Assembly (NCBI GenBank): GCA_973895155.1
Contig: OZ316894.1
Location: forward strand, 3,162,001-3,226,000
Length of the DNA: 64,000 nucleotides
Direction of reading: 5' to 3'
Origin: Marsupella aquatica
Taxonomy: Eukaryota; Marchantiophyta
The notes beneath the pieces were generated by a model that worked only from the letters and a program-made list of their open reading frames with translations, was not told the DNA's origin and did no database searches. The position numbers were made by a program, and so were the translations under genes. Positions 24,944-37,341 of this stretch are shown one piece after another (positions within the stretch are counted from its first letter, which is position 1; every line of letters starts with the position of its first letter).

Positions 24944-27900
24944 GGGCTTCAGGAACAGGCTTTTTTGGTCACTAGATTTGTAAGTGGAAAATAGTGTACA
25001 ACATTTCATTTTAATGTAATTAGGTGCTACAATTATCTACTATTTAAATAAATTATGGCACCAGCGTTGCCTTTCTGTCAGCCATTCGGGTTAGCCATGA
25101 TAGCTATGTACAATGAACTAAAATTATGATGTTATCAAATAGTATATTTCATGTACCCAGTAAAGAGAGCCCCCGAAATCCTCTTGGGTTGTACAGTAGA
25201 TGCTTTCCAACAGGTAACTTTAAAACTGAACAACAGTCAATAATCTTCACACGTTTATTCCGTCAGGAATTTGCAAGGCTCTTCACAAGTTTAGGAGGAA
25301 GGACCTAACCGAACCTTATCGCAGTAGAAAACAAACTATGTTCGATCTTTCAACGATACGTGGAGATGGGATCGACGGAGGCTCGTGATTGTATCAAACG
25401 AGACAGAGGCTATATATCAAGACACCGATGAAGCTGCACCAGATATACCTCTATCGATGATTTGTACAAGCTAGACAAACCCACAGCACGTTCGTCACGA
25501 GTCTAGCGTTGACAGCTACCAAGCTGACCTACGATGCAAAGCTCGTGACTGACGATTTCCAACCTTGAAGAATCGCTGTTGCTCCCCATGAACGACATGG
25601 GAGAAGGCGAGAAGCGCCACAATCAAAATGAGCTTGGACAGCTTAAAGAATCGGCTTGGTTCCGATGCAGGCATTTTGCAAAGCTTGCTGTTCGATACTC
25701 CGTACTTGCAAAGCATCTAGCCTTCCTGTTCCTACAGTCTGGTCCTCATCCTGTCCGAGAATCAACGTGGCTACTGTAGTGTCGGCCAGTTGGATACTTG
25801 GATCTCAACTTCTCCTCTGACTACCGGTTGTCGAATCCTGCTTGTGATCCTCCTATGCTGCTTACTGATGAGCTCTACTACCGTAGGCTTTTCAAGTTAG
25901 TTGCTGCTCACTACTGTAGTTCTGCTGCCGTTGTTGGGAGTCTTGGGCTTTTTGGCTCCTGGTTTTTCTTAGCATTGGTCTTCCTCTGTTCTTCCCTTAA
26001 TTCTCCACTTATCGGGTCTCCTGGCTTCCGGGTCGTTCCTGTCTCTCAGTTTGGCGGTTTTTGCTCTTTGGCAGTATTATGGTAAATCCTGTGTGAATTG
26101 AGCTGAAGATGGTGACAAGCATGCAACTTTTGTGACAAGGACTGGTGGCCAACTGGGAAGAATGTCAGGGTGAGGAGAGTGACTACTTTACTGGGGGAGT
26201 CGTGGGAGAGATTGGAGTCCCCTCCTCTCCCCCTCAGGAGTGGTGGCGAATTGGTGGACTGAAGTACAACTTGTGATAGTTTGGCAGATTCTCCATTTTT
26301 CCCCATGTTGAAGTGACCAGCAATATTTTGAGGTAAGAATGTGGCGAAAACTCTCCAGTAGAAAAAACGCTGCTCTGCACCTATGAGAAACAACCTGCCA
26401 CGGCCGAGATGCGAAGCTTGTGCTCAGGATCGGGGCTTCACTTTTGCAGTAAAAATTCTTACTTACAAAAATGCAATGTGCGTGTTCAGTGACACTCCGT
26501 ATACAGCAACCCTTAGAATTAGATTTGAACATTCCTTTTGCCTTGAAACATCCAATTGAATTATTCCATTCAAGAGGTAGAGTACAACTTACAGGGAGGC
26601 CCACGAAAGGGGGACACACCCAGAGGAACCGGAGGTTGACGTGCTAAAAGCCGGGGGAGCCGGCACCACGGTAGAAGAAAGGGCTCCAGAGTCCAGAGGG
26701 AGACAGCTAAACAAGTCGTTCAACTACTGTAAAGGGAGCAGCACTCTCTGTAAGACCGGCCAGTGAAGATTTGAACTTTCAAGACAATTATATTGAAGAA
26801 GGTATATACTTACCCACTTTACATGCACTACAAGACAATATAAAATGAACCAGCTTCACAGTGATGCCTCCGAGACTATCCTGGAGATGTCAGCGATTTT
26901 GGCGTGGATCAATCAAATAGGATGGCGCGCGCCTCTTTATTTGGCGGTAAGAGTGGGTGAGTGGATGGTGTTGAAAGTCCCATGATTAAGGTGTGTAGCA
27001 TGCTTTCAATCATGCGTTTGAGGCACAATCCCATGTCAGAATATCGCTGCACGAAGCCTATTTTTGACGATTGGAGTTCCGGTGACAGAAGTCAGTAACG
27101 TCCAGCGGCGGCTGTCTTCATGTATGTGTGGCCACAGTTTGAGCCTTTTGAGGCTTTTCAGGCACGAATCTGGCCACAATGTTGAAGCATGGAGCAAACT
27201 CTGAGAAGGATTGAATGTAATGAAGGTGACAGTGAGAGAATGATCGATATTAAACTTTAGCTCGGATATCATTCCTGTAGCACGCCAGAACTCAATGACA
27301 ACAGGTGGTCATGGAAGAAACGGAAAGTTGGCATGTTAAAATTCTCGAGGCAAGAATGTCTCATCAAGGCCTCAAATAAACCGATCTGCAGTGAGTCCTC
27401 ACTCTGCAGTCTTCACTATCTTGCGCGTAGAAATGACGGTGTAAGGTGAATACGTTTCTCCATCGTATCATCGCCCGTTCGTCACCCACTTCTGCTTGCT
27501 GTCGTGTTGAACTTTGAGTCGGACTTCGCAAGAAATCGAGACACGCTGCATAGTCATGTTGCCCTTTCCAGGAGGTGCCCAGTAACAACTATCTTAGAAG
27601 AGTATCAACTTAGTATAGTATTCAAGGCCTGGCCGTAATTGCACATCAAAGTAGCAAGGTTATTAAGGTGCTACATGGCAAGTGTCCAAAGGTTGAATGT
27701 ATTTTCTGTACCTCAATAAACCCAGTTGGTGCTACGTGGCAAGTTTCCAAAGCTTCAATGGATTTTCTATTGATATCACATAAACCCAATTGTTCCTAAG
27801 GTTGAAGATATTTAATTCCAGGATAAACCCAGGATAAACCCAATAGTCCTTTTATATGAGCTGAGTGTTATGTGTCCCATGTGCAATTACCATATTAACT

Positions 27901-28050
27901 ATATTCAAGTGGATTTAAAGCAGAGCAGTACTGAACTACTGATCAACCTACCTTAGTGCCATCCTTGGAGCCAACAATTAATTAACTATTAAAATCCTTG
28001 CCATTTGTTTGAGAACAAAATTAATAGGTTATTAAAATCTAGGACTGCTT
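24944..28050. other. Intergenic, no gene recognised; one short tandem duplication
   Basis: No recognisable protein-coding sequence. A 61-bp tandem duplication lies at 27667-27793 ('ggtgctac-tggcaag' with 'ataaacccaattg', two diverged copies). The frames at 25798-26085 and 26046-26619 have no domain I recognise. Confidence 0.45.
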
Positions 28051-28249
28051 GTGGCACTTTGCAGGATTTTGTGATGTAAATTTTGAGGTGACCCTCTTAT
28101 GCAGTTTTCCTCTTGATCACTACCAGGCTTGTCAGTCTTCCCCAGGTAGGGTTTTAGTCTACTCAACTATTTTGTGGGCTTTTTGTTCTTATGGGGATTC
28201 CTGGCTTGTTGGGCCTCGTAGGTCTTACTCCTTGAGTAAAAGGGGTCTT

Positions 28250-29990
28250 TCCCTTTTCCTCTTCCCTTCTTTTATGGATCAGGGTGTCAGGGTCATCCTT
28301 AGTTTGGGGGGGGGGGGGCTTTTTGCCATCACCTATTTTACAGCTTTACGGGAAGCTGCCGTGGCCCACCCGCAGTGTATCTTCCCCTCCCTTTCAGATG
28401 ACACCCACATCATTGGTCCTCCCGCAGAGGTTACTTCTACCCTCGCCACTCTTTCCACCCATTTGATGGGCCCCGGTTTACGGGTTCAACCTGTGAAGAG
28501 TCGTGCATGGAGTCCAACTGGGTTACCCTCTGATCTTGCACTTCCCACTGGGTTCCTACGTCCAGCCAACGGTCTTCGGGTCCTTAGCTCCCCAATAGGT
28601 ACCGCCTGGCTCCTTTTGCTCATCTTTCATTGCTGACACTCTACAGGCTGCCATAGCCCCTACTCCTATGGTCCCTAAGTTAGCAGATTCTCACGTAGTA
28701 TTTGGGATGTTGTTGAGGTGCATCCACCCTTGTGCGTCTTATTTGGCTAGGACGCATCCCCCTACCGAGGGTCTTTGTCTCCACCTTCAAGCGTTTGACG
28801 TCTCCATTCGTGAGTCTTTTGCCTCTCTTTTAGGGCCAGGTACATTGCTCTCAGCTCAATGGCTTCATCGACAGCTCAGTCTTCCTATTTTTCAAGGGGG
28901 GTTTGGGCTTACTTCCATTGAGTGCCTTGCACCTTTAGCCTTTTTGGGCGCGTGGGCGGCCGTCTTCTCATTGTTGGCCGATCGTTTCCTTACTGAGGAT
29001 CGCTCTTTTTTACTTTCATCTCTCATGGAGGTAGAGGAGGGTTCCCTGGCTCCCATTTCAGGTTCGTTTGCGCATGGCGCGGTCATCATTACCAGATTCT
29101 GTTCGCGCTACGTTACCTTCATTTCAGGAGTTTTTATCCTTGGACCCTGTCCGTCTTGAGGTAGACCTTGTTGGGCGTATGCACGCTTTCACCCTCTTCA
29201 GCATCCTCTCCGAGGCACCTGACACGGACTGAGCTCGGATTCTGTCTTCCGGAGGGAAGGGCACAGGAGGATGGCTTCAGGCCAATCCAGTCATTCTTCA
29301 TTTGCGGATGTCTTTCGCGGAGTTCTCGACAACCATGCGTCTTCGTATGGGGTTGCCCCACCCACTTTTTGCAGGTTTACCTCCTTCTTCTACTTGTGGG
29401 AAGCCTTGTGATGCCACAGGTGTCCATCTTCTTTGGTGCAATTTGGGAGGTGAAACCATTATTGTTCACGACGTTGTGAGAGATGCGACTGCTAAGGTTC
29501 TCTCGGGCTCTTTGGTATGTGTGCGGCAGGAGGTGGTACTCGAGTAACCTGGTCCTCCATCATAGCGGTTACGGGTGGATCTTACCATGGTCCGTGAGGG
29601 TCAACGTACTTTGGCAGACGTAGTGGTGGCAAATCCATTGCACCAAGACATCATTGGGATAGCGGCAACAACGGCAGGGGCAGCAGTGTCACATGCGGCA
29701 ACAACAAATGAGGCCAAATATATGCTGCACAAGCTTCATCTGATAGCTGCCTTCCTCCCCCTTGCTCTTGAGATATTCGGGTGTCTTCATCATCAGTTTG
29801 ACGGGCTTTTTCGATAAGCTGCCCGGGATGTTCATGGCCGGATGGGTCCCACTGGGCCCCCGCTATCTGTTTTGACCATGCACTTTCGCCAACACATTTC
29901 AGTCACCTTACAGCATGCTCACGCTCGGGCCATCTATCGTCGATCTCTTACAGTAGGTGCTAGTGTGCCCCGCAGCGGCTCACTCCCCTA
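28250..29990 (+). pseudogene. Broken non-LTR-type retroelement: reverse transcriptase plus C-terminal zinc/endonuclease-like region
   Basis: A reverse-transcriptase core is readable at 28272-28630: 'DQGVR', then 'LFAITYFTALREAA', 'FPSLSDDTHIIGPP' in place of the catalytic YADD box, and 'LRVQPVKSRAWSP'. The frame then shifts. The part at 28668-29159 has 'LPIFQGGFGLTSIE', and the part at 29302-29547 has a C/H-rich stretch. The part at 29575-29817 has 'DVVVANPLHQDI', 'NEAKY' and 'FLPLALEIFG', like the endonuclease-type tail seen after reverse transcriptase in such proteins. A terminal 'QHAHARAIYRRSL' is near 29910-29945. The pieces sit in three frames, so it is dead. A G homopolymer at about 28304-28317 interrupts the RT. 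Family assignment is by pattern recall only. The N-terminal region is absent or unrecognisable. Confidence 0.72.
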
Positions 29991-30110
29991 GAGGACGTTC
30001 CAATCCCACTTGCCAATTTAGTTTTGACACTTGATGTGGACCATTAGCTTTTTGTCACATTTGCTAGGAATGATGAGGACCTCGGTCCGTTTGGGTTAGT
30101 TTTCGTTCCT

Positions 30111-30270
30111 CTTTCTTGGTTTTTACGGGTTCCCGATATAGTGCTCACTTCTTAGTTTTAGTTCTCCTTTCTTGGTTTTTAAGGGTTTGCTATTGAATGC
30201 TCACTTCCTAGTTGTAGTTTGTCTTTCTTGGTTTTTAGGGATTCCCTAATGCTCATTTCTTTTATGTTTG
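30111..30270. repeat. 56-bp tandem repeat, about 2.7 units
   Basis: Units begin 'ctttcttggttttta' at 30111, 30167 and 30223, with 'tgctcacttc-tagtt-tagtt' in each. It lies just after the retroelement, so it may be part of that element's 3' untranslated region. Tandem repeats are common there in non-LTR elements, but the link is inference. Confidence 0.8.
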
Positions 30271-30914
30271 GTTTTGTCCACTTGGACCCTCTTTTGTTTG
30301 TTCTTTTGTACTCTATTTGGTCATTTTCTGTAAAAAGTTTGTATATATATTTTTTCCTTCTTTTATTAAGTAGTTTTGTTATTAGTACATTCTCTTCGGA
30401 TGTGGAGCTTTTGTCCTTTGGGACATATATAATTTTGGTATATCCTAAACATCTTGATGCTAACCACTGATTTTCTTTTGACCATTGTTATAAAAATTGA
30501 AAACTATAAACAGGAGAATATAGTTCAGTCACACTATGAATAAAGTAACCTCGTTATTATATTGATAGATTTGATACAATAAACTCAGCAATTTAAGTTT
30601 TCGAGGTAGAGCCCGTATGACAAGAATTTGGCGCTACTGCAATGACTATGCATCCAGTGGAAAGTAGGCGCACAAATGGTTACTTCCGTTTGTCTTTATC
30701 TGGAAGATTCTGAGTCTATAAATGTTATTTCCATTTGTCTTTACTTGGAAGATTCTGAGTGTGCATTCGAAAGTAGATTCGCAAAGTGTACTTGGCTTTG
30801 CTTTCTGAAGATTTTGGGCTACTTGATCTTCTTTTTGTTTTCTTAGCTTCCCGCTTAGCTTGCCTTTCGGATCCGGCTATTTTTTGTTTTTTGGCAACAT
30901 AATTTATGGTATAT

Positions 30915-31012
30915 GTCACTCACTAATGTTGGTTGAAGGCGGACCATACAGTACATCAAATGTCAACTCACTAATGTTGGTTGAAGGCGGACAATATATA
31001 TATCAAATGTCA
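30915..31012. repeat. 47-bp tandem duplication
   Basis: Two copies (from 30915 and 30962) share 'ctcactaatgttggttgaag', then 'gcgga' and 'atcaaatgtca', with small differences in the middle. It has no coding content. Confidence 0.8.
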
Positions 31013-34000
31013 AACACTGAGTGACTCGTGTAGAAGAGTGAACCCGTGTGCACCAATCAACACTTATCCACAAAATGCAATATGTTATAAGTGCATGAAA
31101 TATCATTTGTATATTTTTTAATATTGTTTGTACCATCTAAAAAGTGCATGGGAAATCACTTATGCACTTCTCAGTTATGTTGTCCGGTTCACACATGACA
31201 ATATTCACGCCTAAACTGGAAAAGTGCATAAAGCTATTTTCTTTAGTTTTTTGTTGCACTAATCAATAAATACTTTTCATGTGCATTACAGTAACTTAAA
31301 TGCATGTGTACACTTATAGATGGAAATGCACTTGTGTATCTGTTGTTTAGTGTTGATATTTTGTTGTTTAGTGAGGGTAGACCTGCAGGTATGTAAAATG
31401 CTTTTTTTTGGTTTATTTAGAAAAAGCCTTGTAATATGAGAGGATTGTAAGCTTGCACTAATACACAGGACGCACTCAACCATGTTGCACTTGTACCTAA
31501 ACAGTGACTAGACTGATTTGTGTGAGCCACAATGTGTGATTGAGGCAAACAAAATGGTTTTCCCTCTTTCAATCGTCTGATAAGCAGTTGATATTTGTAC
31601 ATTGTAAAGCACGCCCTTTCATGGTGTGATCCTTTTTGGTTTCCTTGTTTGCTCCACTTCTACTGAAGATTGATGCAATCCACTCATCAAGAAAAGAGAG
31701 CCCAATGCATCAGAAAAATAAATTATTTGCTCTGGGTGAAGGGTTTTCCCATGTTTTGAATTAATTCAAATCAGACTGGGGAAAAGGAGAACCATAACAT
31801 AATCACTCAGGCCTAGAAGGTCTGTGAACTTTTTCAGCAGGCCACGTGGGTTATGCTGGTCCATCCTGGCATTTTGTCAAATGTTTAGGTCTATTTGGGC
31901 AGTCTCCTCAGGCTTGGTTTTTGTGTTAAGAAAAAACATTGCCACGAGAGTTCCCCATTAAAAACAAATTAGCAGGGTAGCATTGTGGACAATTACGTGG
32001 TGCTTGCTTTGTAGGAACTTTATTGCATGTCAAGTTATACAATATCAATTATATCCACCTAATGGTATCACGTGGTTGCTGGTGGAGCATCATCCTCAGC
32101 ACATCAGGATGGCTAAAAATGTTTGGATTTTGGATTCGGAGAGAGAAAATGATGTCCTTGGATAGACCGTTCAAGTCTCCAAAACACTCCATCTCAACTC
32201 ACAATCCACTCACTATACACTCGTAAGGAATCTGATTTGAATGACTGTGTATAGTAAGCCCGACAGTAAAGCCCTCTCATGAGGGCATTGTCCCTGATAA
32301 AGCCCAATGTGCTCTTCCAGAAGAATTTGTCATTGTGGAGGGCTTTAGGGTGATTGGTGCCCCAGTCAGATTTTGCATTTCTAGACTGTGGGAAGGAGTC
32401 TCGGAAGGAGTCACAAATCCGCCCAGGATGCTGATGTAGCTGCCAAGGGCACTATGTCAAAATTCAAAAGTGCCAACAAAGTACATCAAAAAGGGCGAAA
32501 TGTCATCTAAGCAAAAAGATGTGAAATAAAAGAAGAAGAAGGGCTCACATTAAAAGGGGGAAATGTCATCTAAAGCTTGTAACTAGGGTTTTCAGAAAAT
32601 ATGTATGAACCCCTTGCATATTCACACTCTACTTTGGATGTTGACGATTAGTGGATCTATTTGTAACGGTCAGGAAGCATTTTGTGCAACTTTTGCAGAC
32701 TCAAAAAATTAATATTCTACTAGTAAACGTGTTCAGCTAGGCATGAGTTGTACAGAAGCAAATATCAAGCATGAAAAGGGTTTTCCAACTAAAACTCTCT
32801 AAGAATTTTTTCATGAAACTTTCACCAAAGTTTATAAATCAGGGAAAAACAGAGTACAATGAAAGGAAAGAAAAAGAGGTCCAAAGAGGAGTTTTTTTTT
32901 TCAAACAAACTCTATTTGTACTAATTTTTGTGACCTTTTCAGAGGATATGTACCTCACAAACACTCTTGGCAACTGCTGTAGCTCTATACAAAAACTTTA
33001 TTTGAGCATAATTTTGTTCATGTTTGAAATTTTTGGACCTGATGTGGGTGATTCATAACATTTTGTCCCTGATTTGTTTTTGGGGTCTTTTCCCCAACAT
33101 TTTCCACTTTCTTCCCTCTCTGATCGTTTTTTTCCTTTGAAGTTAGAAACTATTTCAATTTTGAAAAGCAAGAGGATAATATTCTATTGCAAATCGACAG
33201 AGAAATACGAGGGCAAGTAGCGCGAGGTAAGGAGAGACTCGTGGGCTGCAGCACTCCGATGAGCGAAACCAATCCACAACCAAAACCAACCAAAGGCGAA
33301 CAACCATAAGAGCCAAATAAGGGCTAGCATACCGTCCATACAGGACAAGAAGAATCCAGTCACACAGACTAAACGATAAGACAGAGTATCATGGATAACT
33401 TCTTCTTTTTTAAATAAAATAAAATAAAATATATGGGGACACCCCGGAAACTTGATTCAACCAGAAGAGAAAACAACAGCTGCCCGGGAGAAGGGGACAG
33501 AGTATCATGGATAACTTTAACCAAGCGAACCAAGGTTTCTTCTGATTAAAAAAAATGTATAAAAGAATGAGGCTATTTTAATCGTTTCTATGCTACATGT
33601 CACTTGCACTGATTGTGCCTCCCCAAGGCGATCCAGACCCTACATTCCACCCCTCATATCCATCTGTGCTGGATACACCTCTCCAAGATGACTATTCAAC
33701 CGTCCTATTTTTATTATTATGGGATTGGTTTTTTCTTTGGAGAGGACCACAAGTTTGCTTGGAGCCTAGGACTCGTAACAAATAGAGACAACCGTTGTAT
33801 CTTATTATTCCTAGCCCAAGTACCAGTGCTATGCATGGAAAGGGCTCCCCACACCCAAATTCCCCATGTCCATCGTCTCACGAGCATAAGCTATTCATCA
33901 AAATTTTCTGTTTCCAAAGAAATTAGCCTATAGCATCACTTTACAAGATGGGAGGGAAACTTTGATCATGAACTATAATATGTAGAAAGTGCCAAAAGGC

Positions 34001-34215
34001 AAAAACACCGAACCGGGAGACAGGGAGAAAGGAAGGAGGAAAGGCCCCACGAAGACCAAAGAGGTTGAACAAGTGAAGGAGCCCAGAAGACTTTGTCATT
34101 GAAGATAAACTTGAATAGCAAGGTATAGAAGGTGGTCCAATAGCTTATACTATAGATATATAGAGAGATAGATGGGAATTGTTCGTTTTACAAAGGACCA
34201 AATGTTTGCTTGGAC
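31013..34215. other. Intergenic, no gene recognised
   Basis: AT-rich DNA with short open frames only (up to 106 codons at 33613-33933). None carries a domain or splice pattern I recognise. Confidence 0.45.
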
Positions 34216-34486
34216 TCTTAAACCACACCTGCCACTATAAAGCCTCATTCCATGTCTCACTATTCACCATTAAAGGTGGAACACTGCCACTATAAAGCCT
34301 CATTCCATGTCTCACTATTCACCATTAAAGGTGTAACACTAGCACGCTTTGTGGAGTACCTGCCAAAAAAATGTTTTGCAGTCAGCATTTTTTGTGGAAC
34401 TCAAAGTCCATTTTTGAACTTGCACTCCTTAGAATGAGAGCTACGGGTTACCCGTAGCCCTTTAAAGGGGCAGGTGTGGTTTAACA
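34216..34486. mobile_element. MITE-like element with about 27-bp terminal inverted repeats
   Basis: The left end (34216-34242, core 'ttaaaccacacctgcc', then 'ctataaag') and the right end (about 34460-34486, 'ctttaaaggggcaggtgtgg' onward) are inverted complements with about three mismatches. Between them lies a 55-bp tandem duplication (34231-34285 and 34286-34340, one mismatch). Next to the right arm is a perfect hairpin, gctacggg-tta-cccgtagc, at about 34440-34458. No transposase is present. I could not find a clear target-site duplication, so the exact borders are uncertain. Confidence 0.6.
34231..34340. repeat. Two near-identical 55-bp tandem units
   Basis: Units begin 'gccactataaagcctcatt' at 34231 and 34286 and differ at one base near the end (ggtgGaacact against ggtgTaacact). 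The low divergence points to a recent duplication inside the MITE-like element. Confidence 0.92.
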
Positions 34487-34561
34487 GGTAGAGACAAGCA
34501 GTGTCTTTTTTAAATAATTATTATTAGCCTGAATACCGACTAGTATGTACAGGGATGGATA

Positions 34562-34790
34562 GGCAGTGGGATATGGAGAAAGAACACACTCACTAACAAT
34601 GAGGTTTATCTCGATATGGACGTCTCCTTAACCTGTGGGCACTTGCCAAGTAGCACATATACACCCTATATGCCGGCAGTGGGATATGCAGAAGGAACAA
34701 AACTCTGCAACAATGAGGTTTATCTTGATATTGAAAGTCTCTTTAACCTGTGAGCACTTGCCAAGTAGCACAATACACCCTATATGCTGT
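34562..34790. repeat. 113-bp tandem duplication
   Basis: Copies start 'ggcagtgggatatg' at 34562 and 34675. They share 'caatgaggtttatct', 'taacctgtg', 'gcacttgccaagtagcac' and 'acaccctatatg'. About 10-15% of positions differ. Confidence 0.85.
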
Positions 34791-37341
34791 TGCTTTTAAT
34801 GCACAGTTACTGCTAAGCTTCCCGGACTTCCCATGCCAGCCCTTACTCAAAGCACAGCCTCTATATCCAAAGTTTTCTGTTACCATATAAATTTGCCTAT
34901 TAATTGTCTTACTTTACAGAGTAGGCCGTGGACTGGCAGACCTACTGTAGATCACGACTTATAATTATTGGATAGATAAATATGCTGCTTCATGGACGGT
35001 AGACTTCCGTTACTGTAGACTTCGCTCAAGAATCATACTATTAGACTACAGCTAGACTACGGGCTAATGGAGGACAAAAAACCTACAGAGTTTTTTAGCC
35101 CAAAGTGGTGAAGCCTTTTTGGAATGATGCGAAATTTCGCCTGTAAGAAGAAAACAACGCTGCTTTGTGATGACAAACAGCGATGGTGGCGGGCAGTTGA
35201 CATTCACACGAGTCCATGGCAAATTTGCCTGCACGAGAAAGCGTGTGGGGCGACAGTCAAGTACCAGGCAGCAGCTGGAGCAAGGTGAGTTGAGCTGAGT
35301 GAGGACCACAACTTGCCGTGAGACCAGTGACACACCAAGGCTCAATCCGTCGACGAGTCGGTCACAGCCGCTGCCTTCTGGGAAATTGAGTCCGACACTC
35401 ATTATATTGCCAGAGCAGGTGATGGTTCTGGTCCTTTCGTCTGAGTTCTGTTTTCGATGAGCAGATAGCGAAGCCGTTCTGCACAATCATGCTCTGGCAG
35501 TGTGAAGGGATGAGGGTGTGTGCTGTGCTCAGAGGATGTGACGTGAATCAATGAGGGTTGTTTCTACTGCTGGAGATGAATTAGATTGAAGCTTATGTTT
35601 CTTTCGTATGTTTTCCTGGAAGTGTGTTGATGGGCGGAAGGAGACGTTGGTGTCCAGATAACGTAATCTCGATCTGTGAATAGATAAGGGACTGCTGTGC
35701 CCGGAGGATGTGACACGATTCAATGAGACTTGCTGCTGCTGCTGTTGAAATTGAATTGAATTGAAGCCGCGTGGTGGGGTGGTCTGGTTGGTGGAACTGC
35801 TGGTATGCTACGGATGTTGGATCCGTAAGAGGAAGCTGCGCTTGTTTGCGTTTTCCAGGGGGCTGATGAAGGTGGTGGTCCTGATCAGGATGATGACAAC
35901 GATTCCAATTTGTGTATTTAGCAGGCCTGTTGTTGTAAATTGAGCTGGAGGAGGTGAGATGTGGGCATAGAGTTCATCCGGGAGGAGAAAAGTCCCCGTC
36001 GTTGGTAATTATTCGGGACCATTTCTGGTATGTGATGAGTAGATAGATTCGTCCTGCCAGCTTTTGCGTCGCTTCCTCTCGACTTTGTAGTTTGATTCAA
36101 TGCGGGTTGTATCAGCTAGCCATCGTCTGAATTGTCTAGACTTTTCTTTCCAAAGATAAGAAGGCGGTGAGTGAGTTCGTCCAAAGAGAGTTGCGTGGTG
36201 ATGAAGACTGCTGAGCCAGCTGGGCCAAGGCCACGGGCTCGCAATTTACTCTGTTCTGCAGAGACATGTTATCTGTTTTCTAGGAGTTTGATCTGCCCTT
36301 CTCAGCTTGGTAGCTCCGTTCAGTGTGGTCGTCGTCAACCACCATCCTTCTTGGCTTGTGAATTGTCCAGCCTGCCTTTAAACTTTTGAAAGGGGGTGGG
36401 GGGGAGGGGGGGGGGCGGGGGGGGGCAGGCTGTTTGAGTGACTTGTGTAGTGAAGGCAGGTGAGCTGGGCCCCTGGATTGCCTAATATAGCTGGGGGTTT
36501 AGATTCATTCGAGAGCTGTATTGTGAAGCTGTCTTACTGACGTAGATTGGTGCTGCTTGAAATTGTCCAGAAGGAGTGAAGTTGCTTCCTGCACAACAGC
36601 GACGATTTTGAAGGCCCCTTCAAGACAAAACGTTTCGAGCCATGTGATGCAGACGGGTCTTATCAGAGTTCGTTGTTCAAGCCAAGAGAAAAGCTACAGA
36701 TTGTGATTGGGATCTATCGGCGTGTCGTTGGGGAAAGTAATGGCTTGAAGGGATAGAGACTGAGCAATGCAAAACGATTGGGACGTAGTGGTAGACTCCT
36801 CGAGCAGCAAAGAGTTCCGATAAAAGTTCTTTCGTTTGACCCACTCTGGCACCCTTACTGCATTGTAAAGGACAGGAAAGGAGATGGGAGAATTACCATC
36901 AATGCGACTAGACCATCCGGATATCTATTCTCACGAGTGATCGAAAACCTGGGAAGCTGTGTGATTGCAAGTCTGAACGGAGGAGTTTCAGGGGGAGGGG
37001 AAGTATATTGTACCGGATTGCGCCGTTGGGGTGGTGACTTGTGCGGTTCTATAAGTGATTTGAAGAAGAAGAACGACACCAGAGGCAGGGTCTTGGCAGT
37101 ACGCGGGCGAGTCTAGCGGTGATATCAGTTGGTGCGTTTGGTAGATGCGGTCAATCTAGCTGGGTCAAAACAGTTCAGAAGCTGCAGACGAGAATTTGAG
37201 TGGGAGAACAAGTCTTGACTGAGAGATCTCTGAAGTGTTCAGGAACTTGAGGCCTACAAGATCTGGAATGAAGTCTACTTTATTGAGTTTAGAAGTGGTC
37301 GGAAGCTAAATACGAGAGGGTACGCAGGGTTTGGCAGTTGG
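34791..37341. other. Upstream region of the receptor kinase, no other gene supported
   Basis: This probably contains the promoter and 5' UTR of the kinase. A diverged direct repeat sharing 'aggatgtgac', 'caatgag' and 'ttgaagc' lies at about 35519-35592 and 35691-35767. The 112-codon frame at 36778-37116 has no recognised domain and may be leader sequence. Confidence 0.5.
36391..36430 (+). repeat. Poly-G-rich tract, possible G-quadruplex
   Basis: G runs of 5, about 10, about 10 and about 10 are separated by single T, A or C bases. It lies about 0.9 kb upstream of the receptor-kinase start codon. Its length may be inexact in the assembly. Confidence 0.8.

Noticed and set aside
24589-25009. Open frames of 68-128 codons spanning the N run
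   Set aside because: They consist largely of unknown residues across the assembly gap and have no recognisable flanks.
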